The position numbers were made by a program, and so were the translations under genes. The notes under the pieces were generated by a model, which searched no databases, was not told where the DNA came from, and saw nothing but the letters and a program-made list of their open reading frames with translations. DNA of 59,964 nucleotides from Brachionus rotundiformis (taxonomy: Eukaryota > Rotifera > Eurotatoria > Ploima > Brachionidae): contig JAESIW010000137.1 of the NCBI GenBank assembly GCA_016802295.1, positions 6,887,447 to 6,947,410 on the forward strand. Direction: 5' to 3'. Below, piece by piece: positions 1-9,822 of this stretch. Each line of letters starts with the position of its first letter. Within the stretch, counting starts at the first letter, position 1.

Positions 1-1954
1 CAATTGAACATACAATGAGAGTGTGACGCCGTTGTTAATGTGCTTTATTTAACATTTTGGTTGGCTGTTTGCGACGACAATGGCAATCAAAATTCTACTA
101 ATTAATTAACATTTTTAATTTTTTTGATAAATTATTTTAAAAATTCAAATTGCAAACTGCAATTTTTCAAATTTTCTTTGTTATTTTTGAGCAAGATTGA
201 GCAAAATGAAAATGAGCAAAATTTTTACTTTGCCTATATGCCTTAAAATTTTGATTAATATTAAAATTCTTAAAGTTATATTGATATTTCAATGATTCAT
301 TGTTTTACATTTACCATAACCCTGACATAACACATATACATTATTTAAGAGAGACTTATTATCAGTTTTAGAAACTAATTTACTTCATTATTTAAAATAT
401 AAAATCAATTTATTTACAAGAAACATTTACATTTTCAAAATAAATATTAATTACTATCTTTTTAAAACACATTTGTACATTTGTATTTTATTGAAACACT
501 ATGAAAATTGAATGCTTAAATATTGTAAACTTCAACATTGATCTATTGATCACAAAGCAATTTATTAATCTTGAGTAAACAAACCCAAAAATTCTTCTCC
601 ATTTGGTGATTAAGTTTGGATTTGGGTTTTACTTTTAGAGTCGTTAACTTTCTTAGCAATGTTTGCAGAGATGAAAACGGTCATTCTGTAATAAACCTTC
701 TTATTCGGCACTAAGTGGTTTACACTCGGAATATTTAAAATAATTAAAAGAAATTCTTCTTACTAAATATTTATTTAATTATAATCTTGGCCACTTCTAG
801 CCTACAGAAAAAGACAATATATAAAGAGAAAGAAAATAAAGAAAAATAATAAGTGAATAATAACTCTCAGTTAAATTGAAATGCTGCTTCTTAAATACAA
901 AATATAATGCTTAATATACTAAAATTGAAATCAAAACTTAAGATCAAATTTAACTGCTCTTTTTATGAGAATAGTTATGGTTATAGGCAGAACCATAACA
1001 ATTCGCATTGGGATTGGTTCTTTTAACCCTCGTCAAGTAAATGTAATGTGAGAAAGAATTAGTTTTATTATGAGTTGTGTAAATATTGTTTGTTGAAGTG
1101 TTGGCATAAGACCAATAAATGACTGACTGACTTGATACTATGGTGTCTGTAGGCTTTATTAAGCGTTGTTAAATTGTTTCTAGTCTTGTAAATAAATTAA
1201 TAACGTCATTCAAAAGCCGAGATAAATATCAAAAGTGACAAAAATTGTAGCCTAAATTGTAATATTGAGTTTTTGCTACCTAAAAGTATCTAAAAATTGT
1301 TCAAATTAGGTGTAGAGGAATTTTATTTTTATATAAACTAAAACACACAAATATACAAAAATTAAAAAATTTATAATCTTATTTATTTTAAAATGTAGTG
1401 TAATTTTATTAATTAATCAATATATGGTATCTATCAAGATACCGAAAAAACAAAAAAAAATAAAAAAAAAAAAAGACGAAAAAAAAAAGATATAATTTTC
1501 TGAACAAAATATATGTATGTATATATCATTCGATCAAACAAATTTGCATCAAAATAAAAGCAAAATCAAAACAAATAAAGAATCATTTCTTTTTAAAATA
1601 TATAGAAATGTAGATACCGACAAGACAAGACTGGTAAAAACCTTCAGCAGCTACTCTCCGGAATGTTCCTAATTTGCAACTATTCTCCAAGTCAAATATC
1701 TTAAAAGATACTTAAACATGTATTCATGTGTATGTGTGGGTGTGTGTGCATTATGTATGAATGTGTGTGAGTTAGCAGGTGGTTAGGTGTGTGTAGCTGA
1801 AGCATTTAAATAACCACTCACAAATACCACACCGAAAAATGACTGACAAAACTAACTATACAAAAGTTTTATTCGAATAAGAGACAAAGAGAGAAAGATA
1901 AAGATAAGGAGAAAGAAAAAAAAAAGTAAATATCAAAGCCATGTGATGAGGGGA
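1..1954. other. AT-rich 3' flank of CtBP, no gene seen
   Basis: I find no convincing coding exon here. On the minus strand this is downstream of CtBP: AATAAA on that strand (plus-strand TTTATT at 1868-1873) lies about 80 bp past the CtBP stop. A GT-rich stretch runs from about 1728 to 1800 and an A-rich stretch from 1447 to 1490. One dispersed repeat copy (787-870) is listed separately. Confidence 0.6.
787..870 (+). repeat. Dispersed repeat, copy A
   Basis: Begins TTGGCCACTTCTAGCCT and continues into an A-rich tract with a GTGAATAA element. A second copy with the same opening 15 bases and a similar A-rich continuation lies at 7966-8040, just downstream of the Merlin transposase. It may be the end of a transposon family; no terminal partner was found by eye. 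Confidence 0.55.
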
Positions 1955-3751
1955 TCAGTGTTGGTTGGTAGAAGAGATGCCATCATTTTCGGACTTGACT
2001 TGCTCGTTTTGCAAGTAGCTCTGGTGTTGTTGTTGATGCTGTTGAGCGAACAAGTGGGCTTGGGCAGACTTGAGCGGGTCCATGAGCGCGCTTAGCATGG
2101 CGTTTTGATTCGAGGAGATAGTTGACAGCTGAGGATTGTTTGATTGAAGTTGGCCGAGGGTGGGAGAGGGCGAGGGTGACGAGGACTGAGCGGCCGCAGC
2201 CGCGGCAGCAGCAGCTGCTAGCGGAGTCAAGAACGGCAAGTAGGACGAGGGCATGCCGCCAAAACCAGCGGATAGAAGCTGATCGTAGTTGCCGGCTCCC
2301 TTCAAATAGCCCAGCTGGGCGAGCAGTTGATTGGAATTGGCGGATGCGCCGAGAGCCGACATCGAGTTTGTCTGATTGTTTTGGGCCATGGAGGGCGAGC
2401 AGCTCGAGTTGCGACTGGACGGCTGGGCGGGCTGATGCAACGCCGGCTGCTGCTGCTGCTGGTGGTGGTGTCCGGCGGCGCTCTTCTGCACCAGCAGCTC
2501 TTTGTTTATACAATTTTTGAGCTGTGCGGGCACTTTGTTGAGGAGGCCGCGCCGGACCTCCTGGGCGGCCATCTCCCTCATCTCCTTGGAGCTAACGTCC
2601 GAGTAGAAGGCGGTGTGCGGCGTGACGATCAAGTTGGGCGCGTCGCGCAACGGACCGGCGCCGGCGCTGAACGCACTCTCGTTAAACGCGTCTATGGCGG
2701 CCGCTTTAATGAGCCCCGAGCGCAAATAGTTGGCCAATTGAAGCTCGTCGATGAGGCTAGCGTTGGCCGTGTTTACCAAATAGACACCGCTTGGCTTTAT
2801 CGATTTCAAGCTTTGCTCGTTTAGCAAGTGGTACGAGCTCTCGTTTAGACTGGCGTGTAGACTAATACAGTCGCTTTGATGGAGTAGATCGTTGAGCGTT
2901 TGACACCGATTGATGCCGAGCGATCGGTCGACTCCGTCGGCCACGTTCGGATCGTAGAAGTAGATGTTGAAGCCGAATGCGCGCGCTCTCAACGCCACAC
3001 CGGTGCCTATCTTGCCGAGGCCAATGATGCCGAGATTTTGGCCGCGTATGCGCGCACAGCCGTTGGCGAGCTCGCGCGTCTGCTCGGGCGTTTGAGCGCC
3101 GAGCTGCTGCATTGGCTGCTGTTGGTGCTGGACCTTGAGCTTGAGTTGTACGCCGTTGGACAGCCAATGGGTCCGACGGTACAAGTTAAGTATCATTGAC
3201 AAGGTGGTGTCGGCCACTTCGTCTACACAATAGGCGGCCACGTTGCACACGGCTATGTTGAGGTCGGCGGCCGCTTTTATGTCTATGTTGTCGTAGTTGT
3301 AGCCAATTTTGACAATGAGCTTGAGGGCCTTGAACTTGAGCAGGTCGTCGCGGTTCAAATTGATTGTGTTGTAGAGGAGGGCGGCCTGGGCCTCGTTGAG
3401 AACTTTTTCGTGTATTTCGTTGGTCGACTGGGCGTCGCAGAACGCCACCGTGGCTATGTCCTTGAGGATGGGCATCTCGACGGAGCAGTCGCGGCCGTCG
3501 AGGAGGGCGACGAGGGGCCGCGGGCCCGCCTGTTGCTGCTGCTGCTGCTGTTGCTGCTGGATGAGGAGAGACGGGTTGGGCAGGTTGAACGAGCCGTTGT
3601 GCGCGCGGCTCGACGGCGACGGCGAGTTGCCCGTCGGGCTGTCGTAGCGCACTTTTTTGCTTGACGGCTGTGTTGCTTCGTTTTTGGCCGAGCCGTTTAC
3701 GCTCTGGGTTGACGACGGCGTTGACGATTGAGTATTAGACGTGGTCGACAT
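1955..3751 (-). CDS. CtBP: C-terminal binding protein (CtBP) transcriptional corepressor
   Basis: Single-exon protein of 598 residues. CtBPs are NAD(H)-binding corepressors that recruit chromatin modifiers through PxDLS motifs of partner factors; they share the D-2-hydroxyacid dehydrogenase fold. Residues 78-90 (RPLVALLDGRDCS) and 92-110 match the CtBP core almost word for word, and the Rossmann motif GLGKIG is at 244-249. A Gln-rich insert lies at about 207-220, poly-Gln at 65-74, and the C-terminal 180 residues are low-complexity with poly-Gln and poly-Ala. The start ATG is at 3749-3751. Oddities against vertebrate CtBP1: the catalytic Arg (human R266) is Asn330, the catalytic Glu (E295) is Ser359, W318 is Phe382 and R97 is Lys148. 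The catalytic His (H379) and the NAD-binding glycines remain. The gene is clearly CtBP, but probably without dehydrogenase activity. Coding GC is far above the flanks. Confidence 0.95.
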   Translation of the reverse strand: MSTTSNTQSSTPSSTQSVNGSAKNEATQPSSKKVRYDSPTGNSPSPSSRAHNGSFNLPNPSLLIQQQQQQQQQQAGPRPLVALLDGRDCSVEMPILKDIATVAFCDAQSTNEIHEKVLNEAQAALLYNTINLNRDDLLKFKALKLIVKIGYNYDNIDIKAAADLNIAVCNVAAYCVDEVADTTLSMILNLYRRTHWLSNGVQLKLKVQHQQQPMQQLGAQTPEQTRELANGCARIRGQNLGIIGLGKIGTGVALRARAFGFNIYFYDPNVADGVDRSLGINRCQTLNDLLHQSDCISLHASLNESSYHLLNEQSLKSIKPSGVYLVNTANASLIDELQLANYLRSGLIKAAAIDAFNESAFSAGAGPLRDAPNLIVTPHTAFYSDVSSKEMREMAAQEVRRGLLNKVPAQLKNCINKELLVQKSAAGHHHQQQQQPALHQPAQPSSRNSSCSPSMAQNNQTNSMSALGASANSNQLLAQLGYLKGAGNYDQLLSAGFGGMPSSYLPFLTPLAAAAAAAAAAQSSSPSPSPTLGQLQSNNPQLSTISSNQNAMLSALMDPLKSAQAHLFAQQHQQQHQSYLQNEQVKSENDGISSTNQH

Positions 3752-3761
3752 GTTTGCATCT

Positions 3762-3885
3762 GTGTGTGTGTGTGTGTTTGTGTCTCTCAGTCTAAAAAAT
3801 TCTCATTCTGATTATTATCTATTCGAAAAGATAACAAATTACAAATATGTAAAACAATAATATAATAATAATAATAATAATAATT
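3762..3885. repeat. (TG)n and (TAA)n microsatellites in the CtBP 5' leader
   Basis: A (TG)n run at about 3763-3777 sits immediately upstream of the CtBP ATG, and a (TAA)n run lies at about 3860-3883. Both fall in the likely 5' untranslated region or promoter. Confidence 0.8.
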
Positions 3886-4480
3886 GGAAGAATGTGTGTG
3901 GAACGTTTGTTCGAGCAAGTTCTGTCTATATGTATGTGTGAGAGAAGGGGAGAGAGAGAGCGTGAGTGTGTACATGCGTGAGTTTGTGTACGTGTACTAG
4001 TAGAACAAAGTCATAACTTATCTAATAATGGCTCAGCCTAGATTAGTCTTGGGGGTATGTGGTGGAGCGATTTGCGTTTTAGTTTGCCTTACCTGACTGA
4101 TTTAATTTTGGTCTGATTTAGTCATAGCTAGGATTTGTGTTATTGCGTGTGAGTACATGCGTGTGTTAGTTTCTTCTTTATTCACCATTTGTTTGTTTAT
4201 TTACTTAATTAATTCGTTATAATTATTATGCATGTTGTTGTTGTTTTATTTATAATAAGCAATATGCAAAATATAAAGTTACTTAAGTAACTGAACAAAG
4301 ATGGTTCAAAAGTTGTCTTCGTTTGTCTAATTTAGATAATTAAAAGCATGTTATAGCGGCCAATATGTGCAAAACTCTGCAAAAGTACTTTGGAATGACA
4401 CTGCACTGTAAACTGTCACAACATAAATATTGAGCTTTTTTATCTTCATCGTTTTCTTTGTGAGTACATATCAGTATTTT
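3886..4480. other. CtBP upstream region, no gene seen
   Basis: Contains GA- and GT-rich stretches (3940-3990) and otherwise AT-rich sequence. No coding exon is recognisable. It probably holds the CtBP promoter. Confidence 0.4.
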
Positions 4481-4489
4481 CATGACTGA

Positions 4490-5010
4490 AGCAGATGTCC
4501 CTCAAGGTTCAATCTTGGGGCATCTCCTTTTAAATATATATATAAATGATATACCAAAAAAAGATAGTTCAAATAAGAGTTATTCGCTGCTATTTGCTGA
4601 TGATCTCGTCACTTTCTTTATTTTTGGATAAACAGGTAATTTAGAGTATCAAACAAATACATATTTAAAAGAACTTGCGGTTTGGTTAGTAAAATGGAAA
4701 ATGAAAATGTCACCAGAAAAATTTGGTTATACCTTTTTTAGAAGACGTTTTAAAATTAAATATAATTTTCAGGTGCCTTTCAGGTGGTAAGATCCCATAT
4801 GAAACTAATATTAAGATCTTGGGAGTCACGTTTGATGAATCATTGAATTTTAATGCACTCGTACAAGAAATAAGAGTAAACTGTTTTTCATTATTAAATA
4901 TCATTAAAATTTTATCAAACTCCAAATGGGCTTAAGTAATAAAACTTAATCAATAATATATAGATCGCTTATTGGTTCAACATTAGACTATTGTTTTCAT
5001 TGTTAGTTCA
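4490..5010 (+). pseudogene. Non-LTR retrotransposon reverse transcriptase relic
   Basis: Decayed RT fragment on the plus strand. One frame reads DVPQGSILG then YINDIP and the catalytic box FADDL (about 4596-4612), then a TAA, then a segment like the thumb domain (YLKELAVWLVKWKMKMS). After a frame change it reads GGKIPYETNIKILGVTFDES, and then NIIKILSNSKW. This order (PQG, ADD, LGV) is that of jockey/CR1-type non-LTR retrotransposons. There are several stops and shifts and no endonuclease part, so it is a dead 5'-truncated copy. It abuts the Tigger-like insertion that starts at 5025. Confidence 0.85.
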
Positions 5011-5024
5011 TAAGCTCCTAGTTA

Positions 5025-5900
5025 CTGTCAGTTGGGGTAAATATGATAATGGGGTATAAGCGATAATTTTTTTTTTGAATGATCATTGCTCGTGATAGGA
5101 TTAATATTTTTGAATAAAATAAAAAATATTTAATAAAAAAGCCGTTCCTTTACAAAATAATTATTTAAAGTCATATAGATATTTTATTTTTTTTGAAATT
5201 TTCCGACAATTAACTTGTAACAAATAAAAAAAACCGACTTTTCAAAAAAACTAACTTTTTTGTAGAACCTTTTTTTAATTTTGAATTCAAATCTGAAATC
5301 AGATTTTGAAAAAAATTAACCGCTTTTTAGCAATCCCAAAAAAACGGATTTTCTCTTGTTTGGGGTAAATATGATAATTTAATTTAACGTTAAAAAAACT
5401 TGAATTTTTTTAAAAATCGCTATGTCAAGAACAAACTTTAATAAAAAATTAAAAAAAACTTTAAAATACACTCAGGAAACTCTTGAAAAAGCTTTAGATG
5501 AAATTAAGCTTAAAGTTTTGAATATACATCAAGCCTCAGTAAGGTACAGCATACCATATGCAACCTTACACACTAGGATACATGACAAATTCAAAAAATC
5601 ATACATTGGAAAAGGAACAAGTCCTCGGTCGGCTAGTGAATTTTTTTTCTCTTTTTTTTTCGTTTAAAATTGAAATTATCACATTTACCCCAATGAATGG
5701 GGTAAAAGCGATAACTTTTCTTATTTTAGTTTATACGCTGTAAAATTTGAATCGTTTATTTTTTTTCAAAAAAAAATTTTTTAATTAAAAAGAAAATGAA
5801 TTTTTTATTAATTAAAATACAACTCAGTCCAAAAAAAAAAATTCCCTCCTCTCTATAAAAACTTAAACATAAGAATTATCGCAATTACTCCATTTGACAG
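5025..5900 (+). mobile_element. Tigger/pogo-like DNA transposon remnant with TIRs and TA duplication
   Basis: The ends 5025-5050 and 5875-5900 are inverted repeats (both begin CTGTCA and end GATAAT; 20 of 26 positions match). Each is flanked by TA (5023-5024 and 5901-5902), the expected target duplication of the Tc1/mariner/pogo superfamily. The motif GGGGTAAnnnnGATAA recurs about six times inside: near 5035, 5051, 5361 and 5699 on the plus strand and near 5676 and 5876 on the minus strand. The only open frame (5422-5667) encodes a pipsqueak/CENP-B-type helix-turn-helix; the catalytic DDE domain is missing. This looks like an internally deleted, non-autonomous copy. Confidence 0.8.
5422..5667 (+). 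CDS. HTH_psq DNA-binding fragment of a Tigger-like transposase
   Basis: 81 codons, ATG at 5422. Residues 15-60 (YTQETLEKALDEIK through SVRYSIPYATLHTRI) fit the pipsqueak helix-turn-helix that forms the N-terminal DNA-binding domain of pogo/Tigger/jerky transposases. The reading frame then degenerates into a run of Phe codons and stops. No DDE catalytic domain follows before the right TIR at 5875. It is probably a relic inside the element at 5025-5900. It could still bind the GGGGTAA repeats if expressed, but that is speculation. Confidence 0.65.
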   Translation: MSRTNFNKKLKKTLKYTQETLEKALDEIKLKVLNIHQASVRYSIPYATLHTRIHDKFKKSYIGKGTSPRSASEFFFSFFFV

Positions 5901-6030
5901 TATTCAAAGCTCTGCTATAAGAAATATTCTAAAATTAAAATTCAAAAAAGTTTTTATTTTCTAAAAAAAATGATATCAAATTAAACAGAGTTTTAATGAT
6001 AATTAATGACTGTTGGATTGTTTCATTCAA

Positions 6031-6560
6031 TTAGCGAGAATAATCAATTAATTCTTTTTTCATATTAATCAAAGATTGCTTCAGATTATCTAATAATTCC
6101 TTTTCTTGTTCATAAAATTTTTTAACACTATCAACAAAATTTTTATATTTCATTTCAATATTCAAATTTGGAAACGAATAAAAAGTTTTATCTAATGGCG
6201 AATATCTCAAAAAGAAAATTAGATATTCATTCAATTGATACAAAGACGAGATACTTCATTTTTAGCTTTAAGAGTAAGACTGTTGTCATGTCTTTTTTTA
6301 AATGCTTTTTTATGAAATAATATAAAGCAGCACCAATTCGCACTTTGATTTTCTCCAATCCAAAGACTTGTTTGTAAATTATATCTCGACGAGCCTGTGC
6401 AATTTATTTCATGTGGTCTTCTTAGGTTTTTTAAACTACAAGTGATACTTTTTCAAAATCAGTTATAACTTTATATATTTGAATTAGATCTCCTTTTAAA
6501 CGACGATTTTAAAGGCTCATAAAATTTAAGTATTTCAATTTGTGTTCGTAGGGCTTTGTA
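6031..6560 (-). pseudogene. Jockey-like reverse transcriptase C-terminal relic
   Basis: On the minus strand, from about 6556 downward, one frame reads KPYEHKLKYLNFMSL, a stop, then NRRLKGDLIQIYKVITDF. This is the highly recognisable RLxxLxLxSLxxRRLxGDLIQ segment at the end of many non-LTR RTs. After a frame change it continues RRPHEINCTGSSRYNLQTSL, matching the usual tail of that family. Multiple stops and shifts make it a dead fragment. A 70-codon open frame at 6031-6243 (coiled-coil-like, Lys/Glu-rich) lies directly after it; I do not recognise it and cannot say whether it belongs to the same element. Confidence 0.75.
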
Positions 6561-6644
6561 ATTTAAGGAACTGGCTATTAATTAAGTTTCTTAAGTCAAT
6601 TACAGATTTTTCTAATTTTAACTTGATTTGAATGCATGGTTTAC

Positions 6645-6790
6645 ATTAGACATGATGCATGAATTTTTTAAACAAAACACATTATTTGTAAATAAATAAT
6701 TCAAATAAAAGATACTTTTTAAATGAAATACAAGCTAGTTTCTTCTATTTGAGGAAAGTTTATGCACATTTAATACATTCCTACAAAAGT
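6645..6790 (-). repeat. Dispersed repeat shared with 44985-45110
   Basis: Contains CATGATGCATGAATT, then AAACAAAACACAT, then TAGTTTCTTCTATTTG. The same blocks in the same order and spacing occur at about 44985-45110, adjoining the RTE-like RT relic there. It is probably part of the same retrotransposon family. Confidence 0.55.
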
Positions 6791-7010
6791 ATCTAATTAA
6801 TTTTATTAAAATGTTATTTAATTATTACAATTATTATTATATCTAATAATCATTTATAATTTAAATTACAAACAAAATTTAAATTTTTTACAAACAAATG
6901 GATTAATTCCAACAAAACTTCAATGTTCGAAAGAATATTGTAAGAAAAAAAGTCATAACTATATACTGTATATCCGTAAAAGAAACGATTTAAGCAATCG
7001 CCCACTTGTC
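6791..7010. other. AT-rich spacer
   Basis: No recognisable coding or structural signal beyond low-complexity A/T sequence. Confidence 0.4.
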
Positions 7011-7014
7011 TCAT

Positions 7015-7913
7015 TTAGATTTACGTGCTGCAATTCGTATCAATCACCGATCAAAAATACCTTTTTTGGACTTTTTCGAATACCATTTTATCAAACCAAT
7101 CTTTTAATAAAATTATGGTCCACTCAACTAACTATTCAAAAATCGATATCATTATTTAGCCTTATTTTTGAAGAGCAAATTTGTAGACAAACAGTTGCAA
7201 AGTTATTTTTAAGATTGAGAAATATTTGTTCTATTTCTTTAAACAAAAAAAATATCAAAATAGGGGGACCTGGCCATATTGCAGAGATCGATGAGAGTCT
7301 GGTAGCCAAAGTGAAGCACCACAAAGGAAAAGACTTGAAACGCAAACAAGTGTGGCTATTCGGTATGATAAATAGAGTGGATGATGATATTTATCTTGAG
7401 ATAGTTCCGGACCGAAAAGCTTATACTCTTCTAGCTATTATATATGACCACGTTCATCCTGGTACCACAATAATGTCTGATTGCTGGTCATAATACAAAG
7501 ACATAATTAAACTTGGTTTTAAACATGAAACTGTTAACCACAGTTATAATTTTGTATCACCAACAAACCGAAGCGTTCACACAAATGGTATAGAGTCTCT
7601 TTTGAGAGAAGCTAAATTCAAGTTTAAGGAAATGCATGGTTGTGATAGATTGTACCTAAGTAGCTATTTGGACGAGTTTATGTGGAGACACAATAAAAAA
7701 GTCGATCGAACAAATTCTTATGATTACATTTTACAAGAAATCTCTAAGTTTTATCAAGATGATCGTGATCTAGATTACTTACCGAATGATGTTCCAGTAC
7801 ATGATTATAATGATGATGTTAAGTCTGATGATGGAATAAGTTTTAGTGAGAATGAGCCAGACGGTTTTGTGACCAAACATTTTACCTGTGCTCACCTATT
7901 TTCAAAATTATGA
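7015..7913 (+). pseudogene. Merlin (ISXO2-like DDE) transposase, disrupted
   Basis: From about 7119 the frame reads through CRQTVAKLFLRLRN, then IGGPGHIAEIDESL (first catalytic Asp), KGKDLKRKQVWLFGMI, VPDRKAYTLL and GTTIMSDCWS (second Asp). An in-frame TAA follows at 7491-7493. The same frame continues YKDIIKLGFKHETVNHSYNF, HTNGIESL (catalytic Glu) and YLDEFMWR, ending after an acidic tail at 7913. These are the motifs of the ISXO2/IS1016-derived Merlin superfamily. Upstream (7024-7100) a matching segment, RAAIRINHRSKIP, lies in another frame, so there is a frameshift near 7100 as well as the nonsense codon. Inverted ends were not found by eye. It is dead as an autonomous element but only lightly decayed. 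Confidence 0.85.
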
Positions 7914-7965
7914 TTTTCACGAAATTATGTGAACTACTGCGCACATAATTAACAAGACCCTAAAT

Positions 7966-8040
7966 GGCCACTTCTAGCCTTAACAAATAATAAGGAAAAC
8001 AAAATATACAAAGAAGAAATAATAGTGTGAATAACAAGAA
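7966..8040 (+). repeat. Dispersed repeat, copy B
   Basis: TGGCCACTTCTAGCCT followed by an A-rich tract and GTGAATAA. This is the partner of 787-870 and lies 50 bp past the Merlin transposase stop. Confidence 0.55.
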
Positions 8041-8437
8041 TATAATAATAATAAAGAAAAACCAGAGTCTAATGTTTTACACCGAGATTAACTAGTAATA
8101 TGCTACGCATATTAGATCATAGAAAAGCTATAGACTTAAGAGTTGGCTTGAGTCGGTGTTGTAGTTATTGAGAGAACTAAAACTCTATATAATAAAACAA
8201 AACTAATTCTATGAATGAACATTCAATTGTAAATTGAATACTGATTGAAAATCTAACTCGTCAATTACATTATTACTTATTTTTATTTATTTTGATCAAA
8301 TTCACAGTGAATAAAATTTAAAAAATTATATTTTCTAATATTCTTTTATTTTTAAGTAAATAATAAAAAATTATACTTATCTTGGTACAATTTTATATTT
8401 ATACCATTAAGTGTATACAAGTTCCAAGTTTTTTATT
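8041..8437. other. AT-rich spacer, nothing recognised
   Basis: Includes a short (ATA)n run near 8040-8055. No gene signal seen. Confidence 0.4.
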
Positions 8438-8806
8438 TTAAATTATAATGACCAGTAAAAAGCATTTTGATAATTTCCTGTCCAACAGAGAGATTGTCAA
8501 GTTGAATAAACTTATTAAATTTCTTGAAATTTTTTTCCCCGAACTCTTCTGTAAAAACTTGAGAATATTTTGTTTATGGATTCTAACTGGCTGTAAACAT
8601 GTAGAATTAAGGAATATTTTTTTTTTCGAACCTTTTGGTCTACCTGGTCTTTTTTTCACAATTGGCTGAGTGACTGAAGACTCTTGTGCGTTACCAGAAG
8701 GAGATGGTTCTACTTGAATTGTTGATGAAGTTTTATCTATTTGATTACAAGCAATTCTCTTATTTGATGGTTCTTTAGAATTATTTTTGTGGAAAAAATA
8801 GAATTA
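8438..8806 (-). pseudogene. AT-hook fragment, probably transposon-derived
   Basis: An open minus-strand frame begins just after a TAA at about 8804-8806, with no ATG. It is Ser/Thr/Asn-rich for about 45 codons, then contains a textbook AT-hook, KKRPGRPKGSKKK (near 8620-8660), followed by a basic region and a stop at 8438. AT-hooks bind the minor groove of AT-rich DNA and occur in several transposase families and chromatin proteins. No start or splice acceptor is evident, so I read it as a fragment; its parent gene is unknown. Confidence 0.4.
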
Positions 8807-9338
8807 TGCAATATTTCATTATAATTCACCTGATTTTACAATTTAAAAAGTGAAAAAATGACTCAAAAATTTGATACAAAAGCAAATTTTCCTTTAAAAG
8901 GTTAATTAATAAGTATTTGCCACGAATGTTTTTTAAAAGTTATATTTTTAGTAATTAATAAATTAAAACAACTAAAATAAATTAACTTTTTTAATTATTT
9001 ATTTGTATTATTTAAAGACTTAATTTATTTAGAGTTTAACTTGGAAAATTTTAATTTTTAACTTTAAAATTATAAATGCGAATTTAAATTTATAAAATAT
9101 TTTTTAAAATAAACAAAAAAACATGCTGAGTTAAATTTAATTACTTAATTTATTTTTGATTAAACCCAATGTTAAACTTTACTTTCTAAAATAGTACTTG
9201 TTTATTTTACTGATTTTGTTTGAACATATTTTTCTAAAACCTTAGCGACTAATTTAAACAACATCAAATTAAGAAGCCAATTAAAATAAATTCTAAATTG
9301 AAAAAACTTAATTTATTAAATCTTGTTTTAGTTTAATA
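8807..9338. other. AT-rich spacer, nothing recognised
   Basis: Very AT-rich with no coding signal. Confidence 0.4.
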
Positions 9339-9822
9339 TTATCTCGAGCATAATAGATAAAAAAATACTGCAAGCTGAACAAAAGCCAAAATTTGGTGCT
9401 GATAAACCTTGTGACTGTGATTACATTCTGACGTATTGCAGCAGTAGCTCATGGCCGTGAGTCCGTTGTAGGTAGTTTGTCCGACAAGGCATTGGGAACT
9501 GCATCTTCGTACCACTTGTCTTACGCCATATATCGAATTGTAGACTAATTTCTTTAAGGTTTCCAATAAAATTCTAGCAATAAAGACTGTATTGTTAAAT
9601 GGTTACCTGACAAACGTAGCTTCCAGTTGGACAAGTGTAGAAATAGTCTTTGTTATAACTAAATGGATCGTTGCAGTCGCTTAAACCATCGCATGCAAAG
9701 CATCTAAATTGGCTTGAGCTCTTAACCAGAGTGCCTAAATGAAAGTTTCAATGATTAAGTTAAATTTTTTTCCAATTCTTACACAAAAGTATAAAGCCAA
9801 CTGAAAAAAATAAATTTCGCAT
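9339..9822 (-). CDS. Ly6/uPAR (LU, three-finger) domain protein, GPI-anchor type
   Basis: Three exons: 9783-9822, 9607-9734 and 9551 down to 9339, all GT-AG with compatible phases, giving about 126 residues. Exon 1 encodes a signal peptide (MRNLFFSVGFILLC). The mature part has ten cysteines in LU order: RCFAC, DC, TC, VC, RRCSSQC, then the hallmark CCNTSECN. The C-terminus (LAFVQLAVFFYLL) is a hydrophobic GPI-transfer tail. LU proteins are small extracellular disulphide-rich folds tethered to the outer membrane, often modulating receptors or septate junctions in invertebrates; the ligand here cannot be deduced. The acceptor of exon 3 (AAAG at about 9552) was chosen because it alone preserves the frame. 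The introns are 48 and about 55 bp. Confidence 0.75.

Noticed and set aside
2122..3664. Several open frames opposite or out of frame with CtBP (for example 2122-2520, 2327-2824, 3396-3664)
   Set aside because: They owe their length to the GC-rich, stop-poor coding sequence of CtBP. Their proteins are compositionally odd and match nothing.
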